This document shows positions 27,401 to 39,400 of a stretch of 64,000 bases of DNA, in pieces. The stretch is from NCBI RefSeq assembly GCF_032854445.1, contig NC_088298.1, positions 2,354,160 to 2,418,159 of the forward strand, in the 5' to 3' direction. This stretch comes from Liolophura sinensis (lineage: Eukaryota; Mollusca; Polyplacophora; Chitonida; Chitonidae). Each line of letters begins with the position of its first letter. The first letter of the stretch is position 1. The notes under the pieces are model-generated. The model searched no databases, was not told the origin of the DNA, and worked only from the letters and a program-made list of their open reading frames with translations. The translations under genes and the position numbers were made by a program.

Positions 27401-30400
27401 CCTACAAATGATTCAGGATATCTCTGAATTCAGAAATGACAGAAGTTATCAATGGGAATTGACCTACAAATGATTCAGGATATCTCTGAATTCAGAAATG
27501 ACAAAAGTATATCAATGGGAATTGACCTACAAATGATTCAAAATAACTCTGAATTCAGAAATGACAGAAGTTATCAATGGGAATTGACCTACAAATGATT
27601 CAGGATAACTCTGAATTCAGAAATGACAAAAGTTATCAATGGGAATTGACCTACAAATGATTCAGAATAACTCTGAATTCAGAAATGACAAAAGTATATC
27701 AATGGGAATTGACCTACAAATGATTCAGAATAACTCTGAATTCAGAAATGACAAAAGTATATCAATGGGAATTGACCTACAAATGATTCAGGATAACTCT
27801 GAATTCAGAAATGACAGAAGTTATCAATGGGAATTGACCTACAAATGATTCAGGATAACTCTGAATTCAGAAATGACAAAAGTATATCAATGGGAATTGA
27901 CCTACAAATGATTCAGGATAACTCTGAATTCAGAAATGACAGAAGTTATCAATGGGAATTGACCTACAAATGATTCAAAATAACTCTGAATTCAGAAATG
28001 ACAAAAGTTATCAATGGGAATTGACCTACAAATGATTCAGGATAACTCTGAATTCAGAAATGACAGAAGTTATCAATGGGAATTGACCTACAAATGATTC
28101 AGGATAACTCTGAATTCAGAAATGACAGAAGTTATCAATGGGAATTGACCTACAAATGATTCAGGATATCTCTGAATTCAGAAATGACAAAAGTATATCA
28201 ATGGGAATTGACCTACAAATGATTCAGGATAACTCTGAATTCAGAAATGACAGAAGTTATCAATGGGAATTGACCTACAAATGATTCAGGATATCTCTGA
28301 ATTCAGAAATGACAGAAGTTATCAATGGGAATTGACCTACAAATGATTCAGAATAACTCTGAATTCAGAAATGACAGAAGTTATCAATGGGAATTGACCT
28401 ACAAATGATTCAGAATAACTCTGAATTCAGAAATGACAGAAGTTATCAATGGGAATTGACCTACAAATGATTCAAAATAACTCTGAATTCAGAAATGACA
28501 AAAGTTATCAATGGGAATTGACCTACAAATGATTCAGGATATCTCTGAATTCAGAAATGACAAAAGTATATCAATGGGAATTGACCTACAAATGATTCAG
28601 AATAACTCTGAATTCAGAAATGACAGAAGTTATCAATGGGAATTGACCTACAAATGATTCAGAATAACTCTGAGTTCAGAAATGACAGAAGTTGCCAGTG
28701 GAATATTTAGTATATACAAACGTAAATACATAAGAATTAATATGATATGTAACAGACCTGCACCCACTTGGTCAGGGGACACCTTTAAATGATCCCATAC
28801 TTCAGGGACATCCCACAGTGGAGGGACTAATTTGGTTCTGTCTGTCTGTCTGTCTGTCTGTCTGTCACACTAAGAGGAGTTTGGGAACAAGAGCCAGTTT
28901 GTTCTCGTTCTTTAAGTGGTTTGCCTTGCGACCATGAACGTTACTATGAATTTAGGTGTGCAGGAAAATATATCTGTGTTTGGTTTCTTTCAGTGTTTTT
29001 GCACATCTCAGTTTTTTGTTTATCTTGCCCGTTATATAAATGTATTTTGAATGCTGTCATGTTAAATGTGTAGTATTTTTGTGCTGTTTACCTAGGTGTT
29101 TTGTTGCTGATGTTGTTGTTGTTGTTTTGGATGTTGTTGTTGCTGTTATTCCACTCCCTCTACTGCATCCCCCCCAATGTTTGCACGCGTCACGTGTGTT
29201 CTGTAGTTTTCTCCTTACTCCTCCCCACAGAGGTGATTGGCTACGAGACTTTTTCCATGGAGAGCGCCTCCAATGGCATCATTCAGCACCCTAAATTTAC
29301 TGTCCGTTTAGTCAACGGGGGTAGGATCGTCCCCGGGAAAGTTGGCAATGCAGCCGACCTCAACGGGAACAGGCAGTACATCGATCTTGGCGAACATGGA
29401 TCCCGCTGCATGGGCAACCTGGAGCGTTGTAAGCACGGACTGACCGTTTCGCTTTACCTCAAAGCCCGGGACCTTCAGAATGATGTTTACTTCTTGTCCA
29501 GTCCTTCGTACTCCCTCTACTACAAAGATGGCCGCCTGCACAGCACCTTTAACACTCAGACCCAGTCTTGGACAACGTCAACAACAAAGCTGCGCAAAGA
29601 TACCTGGCAGTTAATAGAAATGTCCTGGCATAAGGATAAAGGAATCGTGCTTAGGCTGAATGGGGAGGAAGTGGGCAAGTCGAATCGTCCAACCAGAGTG
29701 CAGAATGACCAGCCAGGTGACAGTCCCGTTTACGTGGGGAAGTCGATAGCTGACAGTCGTAAGGAGAAGTACGCGAATGTGCTGGTAGACGAAGTCGAAT
29801 ATCATTACTCCTCCATCGATAATCTTGATGCAAGGGGGATAACCAACAGAGGTGGGTAACATGTCTGATAAAATTAAATCAAGGGCGAATGTGCAGTGGC
29901 GTTGATAGCCCTAAAAAATTATCACATCTGGCATTCAAGCTCTTCCCTGAGTGAATTACCCGTGTTTTTAAAGAAAGAATGAAATGTATCTCATTGACCA
30001 ACCAAATAACAAACACACAGCGGCTTACCAAGCTGCTGGTCGCAACAAAAAATATATGTCCTAACTGTTAAAAGTTTGCATAAAAAAATTGTAGTGCCAA
30101 CAACGATGTTCTGAAAATTCCTGAACATTGTTTGTCATTTTCTGTAAAATATTACAAATATACATTCAATTTATCGTGACCCATTTCCAGGTGTTTTTTT
30201 GGTTAGTGACGTTTACATGTCCAAACCTCACCAAGCAAAAAAATCCACCAGGGTTGTGTTTACTGGTGAATCAAAGGTTGAGCCCAGTCTTGAAATAAAG
30301 GCATTCTATTATAATATAGAGGCTTCTATTAAAATTTCAGGTTTGGCTCTTAAAAGTTGTAGTGTTTATCTTTTTATTTGTATATCCCAAGTAGCCAAAT

Positions 30401-33400
30401 TGCCACCAAAAAGATCATTGGCTCCAGTGTTAAGATAAACAATGAAGACAAATTCCATGAGTGACACGAAGAGGAGGTCTAATTTTCTTTGTTGTACATC
30501 AGTTTTGCTATGAAAGTTTATATTGGCCCCTGCCATCACTGTTTTCTTTTCTTTTTTTTTTAAAAGGCTGATTGTTGCTGAATTCAGTGTTATTAAAGCT
30601 GGTCAGATTTTATAATGGGTGTGCTGTCATTGTTTCCAGATCCTGTTCGTCATGAAATCTTCCACACGGGTGCTATCCGCGGAAACAGGTTGGAGCATCC
30701 GAACAGAAGAGTCATCGTCTACGGCGGCCCAGACATCGTCTCTGGCAAAGTAGGACAGGCTGTTCACCTGAATGGCCGTTCCCAGTACATCGACCTCGGT
30801 GATGACGTCGCTTGTCAGGGGTCTTTAAGGCGATGCCCTCGAGGTTTCACGCTGCGGTTTGACGTTAAGCCGCAGAGACTAGCGGAGAACCAGTACTTCA
30901 TTGGAAGCCACCCAGTGGATGTGTATTACAAGGATGGCAGGCTCTACACCACTGTACGCACTGAAGAGAGGACATACACCACGTCAGCACAAGGGTTCGA
31001 CCAGGGGAAATGGCAGCGTGTCGAGGTGTCGTTTTCACCACAGACAGGTCTTCAGCTGTATCTGAATGGCCAACTCGCCAGCTACACGACCAGGTACACC
31101 AGGACACCTGTCAGCTATGACGTGTCACGCAAAACCTACCTGGGTCGCGCCACCACGGACATGCTGAGAGAACGCTATGCTGACGCCATCTACGAAGACG
31201 TGGAACTCTGGGAAGCCAGGAGGGATTTCCTGTCTGACTACCCAGGCTACAGAGGTATGTATTCATACAGTGGGAATGTCAGCCATAAAAACATTCAATT
31301 TCATTTTTAATATCAGGATGTGGTTAGGTAAGTTATGTAAGACTTCGGCCTGTTCATATTCATATCTGACTTCCATTGCTTGTCTCTATGTCTGTAGCCT
31401 GCTTTTAAAGATATAGGTATTATTTTAGTACTTACTGTAGCCTGCTTTTAAAGATATAGGTGTTATTTTAGTACTTACTGTAGTCTGCTTGTAAAGATAT
31501 AGGTATTATTTTAGTACTTACTGTAGTCTGCGTGTGAAGATATAGGTATTATTTTAGTACTTACTGTAGCCTGCTTTTAAAGATATTCGGTTTATTTTAG
31601 TACTTAGTATTATATATATAGTCATAGTATTGTTTCTAGTAATTAGTTGATTGTTTAGTTTGGTAGATGGAGTTCCGTAGCTTTGAGATGTACATGTAAC
31701 AAAACGTTTTTTTTTGTTTGTTTGTTTTTTTTCAAGGCACCAGATTGTGTGAGTAGATAATGAATTAGTTTTACTTCCTGTTTGACTTCGTATTTGGTGT
31801 CACGTACATTTAAATTCTTTATAGCCAAAATTTCACAAAGCAATATGCACGTTGCAATTGTCTATGACGTTTCTTAAAAGAAAATGCTGATTTTCTCAGG
31901 ATAGAGAATATTAGTGGGTATCTTTTGAACTAAGAATATTTATACTAACGTGGTTAATATTTTAGTATTATGTTTGAAAAGGTGTCCAGAAGAGAAGGGT
32001 ATCATAGACATGAAGATGGGTTTTTTCTCTTCATCGAAACTTTACTTTGTCAAATCAACCACAGTCATTTCTGTGGATACAAAAAAACAGGACTGCGTCA
32101 CATAGTGAATAATAATGAATTTTTATGAGTGAACAGTTCGTGAATTGATCAGAGACTTTGTATGAAATGAGACACGATGGCTGGTTATTTTGCATGTAGC
32201 TGCTTATTTTATGTATAAACCAGAGCACGTGCTGTTACATGGAACAAAGTAAGACAAAGTCTCATGGTGTCAAGAAAAAAAAAAAACACATTTACTCAGC
32301 CAACCATTAATAAGTTGTTTTAATAAGGCCATCCTTGAGAAATTCTTTGTTAGGTGTAATTCGACCCCTTTGAGACAAAAAAGGGTTAGTAGGCAAGGAA
32401 TTCTTTGTTTTTTTTCTTATTCTGCGCAATTGAAAAGGTTGGGATTTGAAACAGATTACCATTTCTTACAAAGAAATTGCATCGAAATCCCATTAAAAAT
32501 TTTGGAATACATCTCCTTGTTTGGACGATCGGTTTAATACTGGTTACGCTGTACGAAGATATTTTTAATGGTAGCCTAACGGTAATATACGAACGTCCTT
32601 TCTAGGCTTCCATACCTGAAATCTTCAAATGGGGCTGTGTAACATATGAATACATGCAATGTTTATTTCGCACAGTTACTACAACTCCCAGGCCCAGGCT
32701 CACCACCTTTCCTGGGCAGTCTGGAACAGCCCCACCCCAGGAACCTGATGACATCTTTACCAAAGAGATGAAGAAAGTCGTCCATTTCAACGGCCAATCT
32801 TACATCGGCTACGACTTCAACCGCATTGACCGCAGATTCTTCCGAACCGTCAACAATGAAGAGTTAGAGTTCTTGTTGGCCACCTACAATCGGGATGGCT
32901 TGATCTGGTTTACTGATAATCCGAAGCGCACCATGCATATAAGCATGAGGGTGAGTTTGTCAGAAAGACGTAGGATTGACTGGATCCAGCACCCCGTGTT
33001 TAAGCAGAAATTCTCCACACCATTTAAATGGTGACCTAAATTCACTGGCGACGGCAGTTATGATGCCAATGTTTTTTTTTTTTTTTGGACAACAATTTTA
33101 CTTGTAATATTAATCTGCTAGTTGTAATGGAAATCAACAAACAATTGTTGCCTAGTAAAATTTTAGTGGCCGTGTACTTTTGTATGCGATATGATTTTAT
33201 TATTTTTCATCCGGTTTCATTGTGGATTTATTTGTCAACGTAACAGCACACTACAATTACATAAAGCAACGCCAAAAAAACAATGATGACCTAAAATCAC
33301 AATTTGTCGGCAATTACTAGGGCTGATGCAAAACAAGTCACATGGAAGTAGAAAACTGGTTTACTTGAGACGTGGGTTCTGTACCAGTACCGCTCTCAGA

Positions 33401-36400
33401 CAGAGAATTTTCATGATTCCCTTGGTTTCATCACTCTTGGCACCATTCTGGGAATTAAAGCAAATCGTTTTCATGTAGTGTTACATAAAGTTTGAAGTAG
33501 ACATCTTGGCTTTCACCAGTAAGACATATGCCACATGTGACAAATTTGGCCGAAACAACTTGCCAGCTGCCGGTGGTTTTACCCTGGATGCTTCGGTTTT
33601 TTTTCCTACACATAACACTAACTGCTGTTGTCACAAGTGAAAGGAATCATCAGTGTATGTGTGACAGTAATTAACAAAAAGCAGTCATTTATAATGGTGG
33701 AATATGGTTTAATGCTGTGTTTAATTGTTGTTTTACCCACAGAATAAATCTTTTATCCCCCGTTTGAGGAAGGTGTGAAAATAACCACTCGGCATTTTTT
33801 CATGTTGAAAACATATTTGCATGAACAGAAATCCGAAAGAAAGATCGGAATAACAGCAAAATCATAAAAAACCATCAAGGTCGGACAAAGTAAAAAGTTG
33901 GATTTTTATTTTTGGGGACTTTTTAGCGTTGGCTCGCATTTAAGACTCAAAATAAAATAATTTCGCCTAAAACAAAGAAAAACAAGTGGAATTTGCCAGT
34001 AATGTACAGGGCATTAATAAAGGAACACAGAGATGGTTTCAAAACTTGAAGTTATTCAAAAATGTAAGTTGAAAATTGCAGGCATTGATAAGTGGACTGT
34101 AAATGTAATGCATGCATGCAAGTGTGTCCAAAAGACAGGAACAAAACAAAACAAAAAAAAAATAGAAATGAAAGAAAAAGATATAGATTGACAACAGACA
34201 TGTGACTTGAACTTTTATAAATTGCTGAACCTAATTGTTTATTATCTCCCTTTGCTAGGATGGTCGCCTGGTGTTCCACCTGGAGTACGGTGCAGGTGGC
34301 TTGGTGAGAACGGTGACCTTACCGGAGCGACTACGACTCAACGACGGTCGCTACCACAGCGTTCAAATCAAACGAGAAGGTAGAGAGGTACTGTAAGGCT
34401 TCCAGAGGGTCAAGCCACATCATGAAAAATCTGTTCTTGTATTCCAATAAAAATTGGATTTATGATCAATATGAAGGTGTTAATAATTGATATACTAAGT
34501 ACATGTAGGTACACTGTGACTGTTCTGTTCTACTGCTCCAGATTCCAGTTTGGAAATTTTCAGATGTTCTACTGATAGTTTACTCTGCTCATTCTCAACT
34601 ACTAGACTTGACAGCCATTGTATGAGTGAAAATTCTTGTCTATGGCGAAGCGAAATATTCTTGAGTACCACGTAAAACACCAATCAAATAAATAAATAGA
34701 ATACGGATGTAAACACTATTCAAATAATACAACAAATGTTTTATGTGCACGTAGGTCCAGGAATGTAACTATTAAACAGACTTGAAATGTGGTGTTGTTG
34801 TTGTTTCAGTTGACTTTCCTTGTGGATGGCCAACAAGTCCGTCAGATGACCTTGCCACGTGACCTTGAATTCCTCTCCCCTGGGGACGTGCAGATTGGTG
34901 GATCTCCTGACCCTGTGGATGTGACGGGTGGCATTGTGCGCGAGGGTTTCACCGGTATCCTTGGTGACGTATGTGGAGTTTTTTTTATCATGCTTCCAGA
35001 AATAATGCATGGATTGCATGAATTTTATGTAGTCTAGTTTAAAAGAAAAAGAAGACAGTACATTTTTGTACACAGTATACTTTCACAGTAAAATATGAAA
35101 TCTGGCCATTAACTCCTCCATTTGGGCTGTTCCAAAATAATAACAAAATTTTAATCGGGTTTGCCCTGATCAATATTTTTTATCTCTCCTAATAATCTTG
35201 GTAGCCATCAAGCAAGATAGTCAAACATTTCGAGACATCGGGAAGTCTTTTAAAGGGGAAATAACTCTGGGTTTCAGCCCCTCAAAGATGTCTACATATA
35301 TATCACTTGGCTGGGTGTTGTAAATAACTTTCTCAGTCTTGGTCATGAGGAAAAAGTCCCCAGAAAACTGAAGTAGGCATCAATAAATAGACTAAACAGG
35401 CCGGGAATTATGCATAAACATACTTTCATTTATTTTTTTAGATTTTTGTGAAAAAAATGTTCAAGGGTTTGAATTCTAAGATGTACTTTATGGACCATAC
35501 CATCAGAGTTTAGGACCTATGACATCTCAGGATGTTTATCAAGCTCTAACCACAATGCTGAATGTTGGACTTTACCCATGTGTAAAAGATTTCTGAAATA
35601 ATGTTCCCAAAAATTCCTTCCTTCTCATGAACGTCAGGAAAAAAAAGCTGATGTGACATCAGAGTTCCTAGATACAGCTAGTATGGTACATAAAGCCCAC
35701 CATAGAGGTGATGTGACATCAGAGTTCCTAGATACAGCTAGTATGGTACATAAAGCCCTCCATAGTATTCAAATATTTGAATGACTTTCAACACATGTTT
35801 GAAAACAATTGGTAAAAGCATTTTTACACATACTTTTCAGTTATCTGTATGATGAACCTGAGTATTTTTTTCTCATTATAAAGTAGACTGATCTCTGCAT
35901 GGCGAGAATCTCTGAGTTTTATCTTTCTTTTGTTCAGTTTGCCTACAAAAAGCGAGCCAGGGGAGTGAAGATAGATGTGGAATTGTTTGCCATTGTGGGC
36001 TCTGGGGACGGCAGGGTTGTCGATGTCAATGGGAACATCCCAAGACCTGACCCTATTCCCTTACCGACCCGAACGCCTCCCCCTCCCCGCCGGACAACTC
36101 CTCCACCCCCCAGGCAAACAGCGATCACGTTTAAGCTTGCGGGCTCTTACCTGCGCCTACCATCCTTTGTTGTTCGTTCTGGGTCATCAATCTCGTTTGA
36201 GTTCCGCACAATTGATCCTCAAGGCCTGGTGCTCTTTAACGGTGGGGATTCCTCTGATGGACGATTCATGGCCGTCGAGCTGCATGATGGGAAGCTTTAC
36301 TTCGTCTTTGACTTCGGCGGCATAACCACCCGACACGAATTCTCAAGCAAAACCGTCAACGATGGCGATTTCCACAACGTCCGCATCAACATCCGTGAGC

Positions 36401-39400
36401 GCTACATCGAGTTGAGTCTTGATGGATCCCAGAAGACCATCAACCTTCCTATCCGTAGCGTGGGCCAGGGGTTCACGCTGGCCGGCCCACTCTTCGTTGG
36501 CTACGTCGACAGAAGCGAACGTATTCCATGGTACGTCTGGTCACAAAGAGGCTACAGGGGATGCCTGAGGAACTTGCGGGTCAGCAATGACATCATTGAC
36601 CTGCATCAGCTGGTGCGTAACCAGTTCCCGCTGAGCGTGGACATGAGGTGTGGGATCCCGCAGCAGCAGTGTGTTCGGGCACTCCCCTGTTGGAGCGGGA
36701 CTTGTCATGAGAGGTGGGATGGGTATTTCTGCGATTGTTCCGCCACAGCGTACAGGGACAGGAACTGTGATAAAGGTAGGTCTGGATCTTCCAAGCCTAT
36801 TCTTATATTTATTTATTTGATTTGATTTTGTGTTTTGCCCCGTACTGAAGAATATTTCGCTTATACAACACTATGGTGGGAGGAAACCAGGCAGAAGAGG
36901 GAGATATTTCGTTGCAAGAACATAGAATTTCCTCTTTAAATATTAATTGATTTATCTTTTATACTACTAGGTATTTTAAAATAGCTAAGAAAATTCTGGT
37001 CTAAAGTGAAATTCAGTTCCATGTACAAGCCAAAAAAAAAAAAAAAGAAAAAAAGCAAGCATGCTGCCAAATGAGCACATTATTGTTGTGACTAACAGTT
37101 TTCAGCTGAACTTCTGAACGTGACATACGTGTACACGTACAGTTTACATACCCACCGTATACCCGCCATCTCTGGCTGTCATTGAATAATGAATAAATGT
37201 TCAGTGATATATGAATACCATGGATATCTTCATACCCACATAAATGGTTGTTTTACGGGCAGAATAAATCTTTTCTCAATGTTGTTGGGGGGTGGGGGGG
37301 GGGGTATTAAAATAGAACTTGAAAGTTCTAAATTCTAACTTGTGGAAAATGTGGACTACCCCAAGCAATTTTACCTGTTAATGAACTATTTAGATGATGA
37401 GAAAGCCTGGAAAAAACAGGGAAATCCTAAAACCATCAAGATTAGACAATATAAAAAGGTCAATTTTCATTTTCATTTTTGGATTTTTTAGTGTTGGCTC
37501 GCTCGTAAAACACAAAACAAAATTGGCGCCATCTAAGTGAGGGAATAAAAAACTCTTTAAATTTTTCTCTGAAACTTAAAGGAGAAGAAAACATAAAAAT
37601 GATGCCAAAATCGGATGAAAGAACCAGAAATCTTATTTTCAAATATGGACTTCAGTATTTTTTTGATTTTCTCTTTAAGGAGAAAAAGGTTATTTGAAAA
37701 TATTTTTTGTATGGTGGGAATTTGAGACCACAGTTTGGTATGTATCATCTTTGCTTAATAATGTTATTATGTGATGCTTGTGTAAGAAATTTATTTGAAT
37801 GCAAATTTCTTGTTTGATATCCAAACACACGTCTTTAGTCAGAATCCAGGCTGTTAGCTGAAAAGACCAAATTCTAGAGCAGATATATATCTCAAACAAG
37901 TGCTACATCCTTATAAATGTGTACAGGTACATGTGTACCAAGAGGTGGTCCCAAATACCCACCATACAGGAATTATTTTTAAGTGCCCTTTTCACCTTAA
38001 AGAAATATATGTATTGTAAACCATATATACAACTAACTTTGACACTCTTTCAACTTTTTGTAATGTAATGTAATTTTTATGTTTTGTCCACCTTTAAGTA
38101 TGGTTCTGTAATTCTTCAACCTTATCGCATGTTTGCAAGGTGTTCATTCAAGCATGTTCTGAAGGTATTATTCTGTGTTGATAAAATTATACATTTTGTG
38201 AAGCCCTGACTCTGGCCAATACAATCAATGTAGTTTTGTCTCCAAAATCAGTTAAAAATGTGCATAAATTGCACTTAAAGTTGTACAAAAATTTTGTCAT
38301 GTACAAAAATTTTGAGGAATTAGGAAAACATGGAGATGTATGGCAGAAATTATCATCAGCCCACCTTTTTTTTTTTCCCTTAACAGTTGCTCCAGTGGCA
38401 ACCTTGGATGGGCACACATCGATCACGGTGCGCTTCTCCAAGACGCAGAGCACCCACACTGACGACATGTCGCTGCAGTTCCGCACACCGCTCGCAGACG
38501 CGCTGCTGTTTGAGACCAAAGCACGAGGGAATAACAAACACATCAAGGTGTACCTTGAAGGAGGAAGGATTAAGTTTGAGACGAATATTGGTGGCGAGAA
38601 GAAGGTGAGAGCAAGTGCTGAGCATGGTGATCGTTTGAACTAATGCTGTAAATATGAAAGTTATTCCATGCCTTGAAGTGTTCGTCTGTTGTGACTGTCA
38701 AGCACTGGATGATTTAAGTTGCTTGTTTGAAATCAGCTTCCACTAATTGGCTTCATTTTCCTCCAATAATCAACCTGACTGCCACGAAAAAAAAATCTTC
38801 AGTTCGGCATTTAATACCAATAAAATAAATCAATAAATAAATAAAAAAAAATGACCATCTAAATGCAGAAAGTCAAACAATCACAGTGTTTGTTTCAGCA
38901 GAAATAAAGGAAAGGGACATACAAATTTAATGATTGAAATTTTAAGTTATTAGTAAGTCTAAGATCACTTTGTGGTCCTTGGGCCAGGCCCTTAATTGTT
39001 AAAGACCCCTTGCGTTCCACCAGTATGGCTTTCACAGTGAGCTTGCTTGGATCTGCTATAGATTTAGCCACTTTATGAAATCTGGGTGTCTCAGTTGCCA
39101 GTTTTTCTCTTATTTTCGGCATTTCTATCTTCCATGTTAGTTACATCAGAAAAGGATGTCATAAACACACTACCTCCGTCTAAACCTACGTGTACATGTA
39201 TACTGCTGAATAGGTGGAAATCTGTGCATGATGTGAGGAAAAGCTTCTCAGCTACTTGCCAAAGGCCTGTGGTTCACACCCGAGCGCCTTGATTTCCTCC
39301 ACACATTGACACAAACTGTTGCAGAAATGAAATATTCTTGGATGTGACATCTCAGTCAGATAATGAATCAGTCAATCAGTCATTTATTGATTTAAGTGAT

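Larger units (their letters stand above)
20176..29230 (+). other. Intron 6 (9,055 nt, largest intron)
   Basis: GT-AG, phase 1. Left part (20.2-24.3 kb) is AT-rich with only a broken SINE (about 21.8-22.1 kb) and no recognised exon. Middle holds two tRNA-like SINE heads on the minus strand. Right part (25.1-28.7 kb) is two abutting satellites, then a CTGT microsatellite (28837-28866). Confidence 0.75.
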
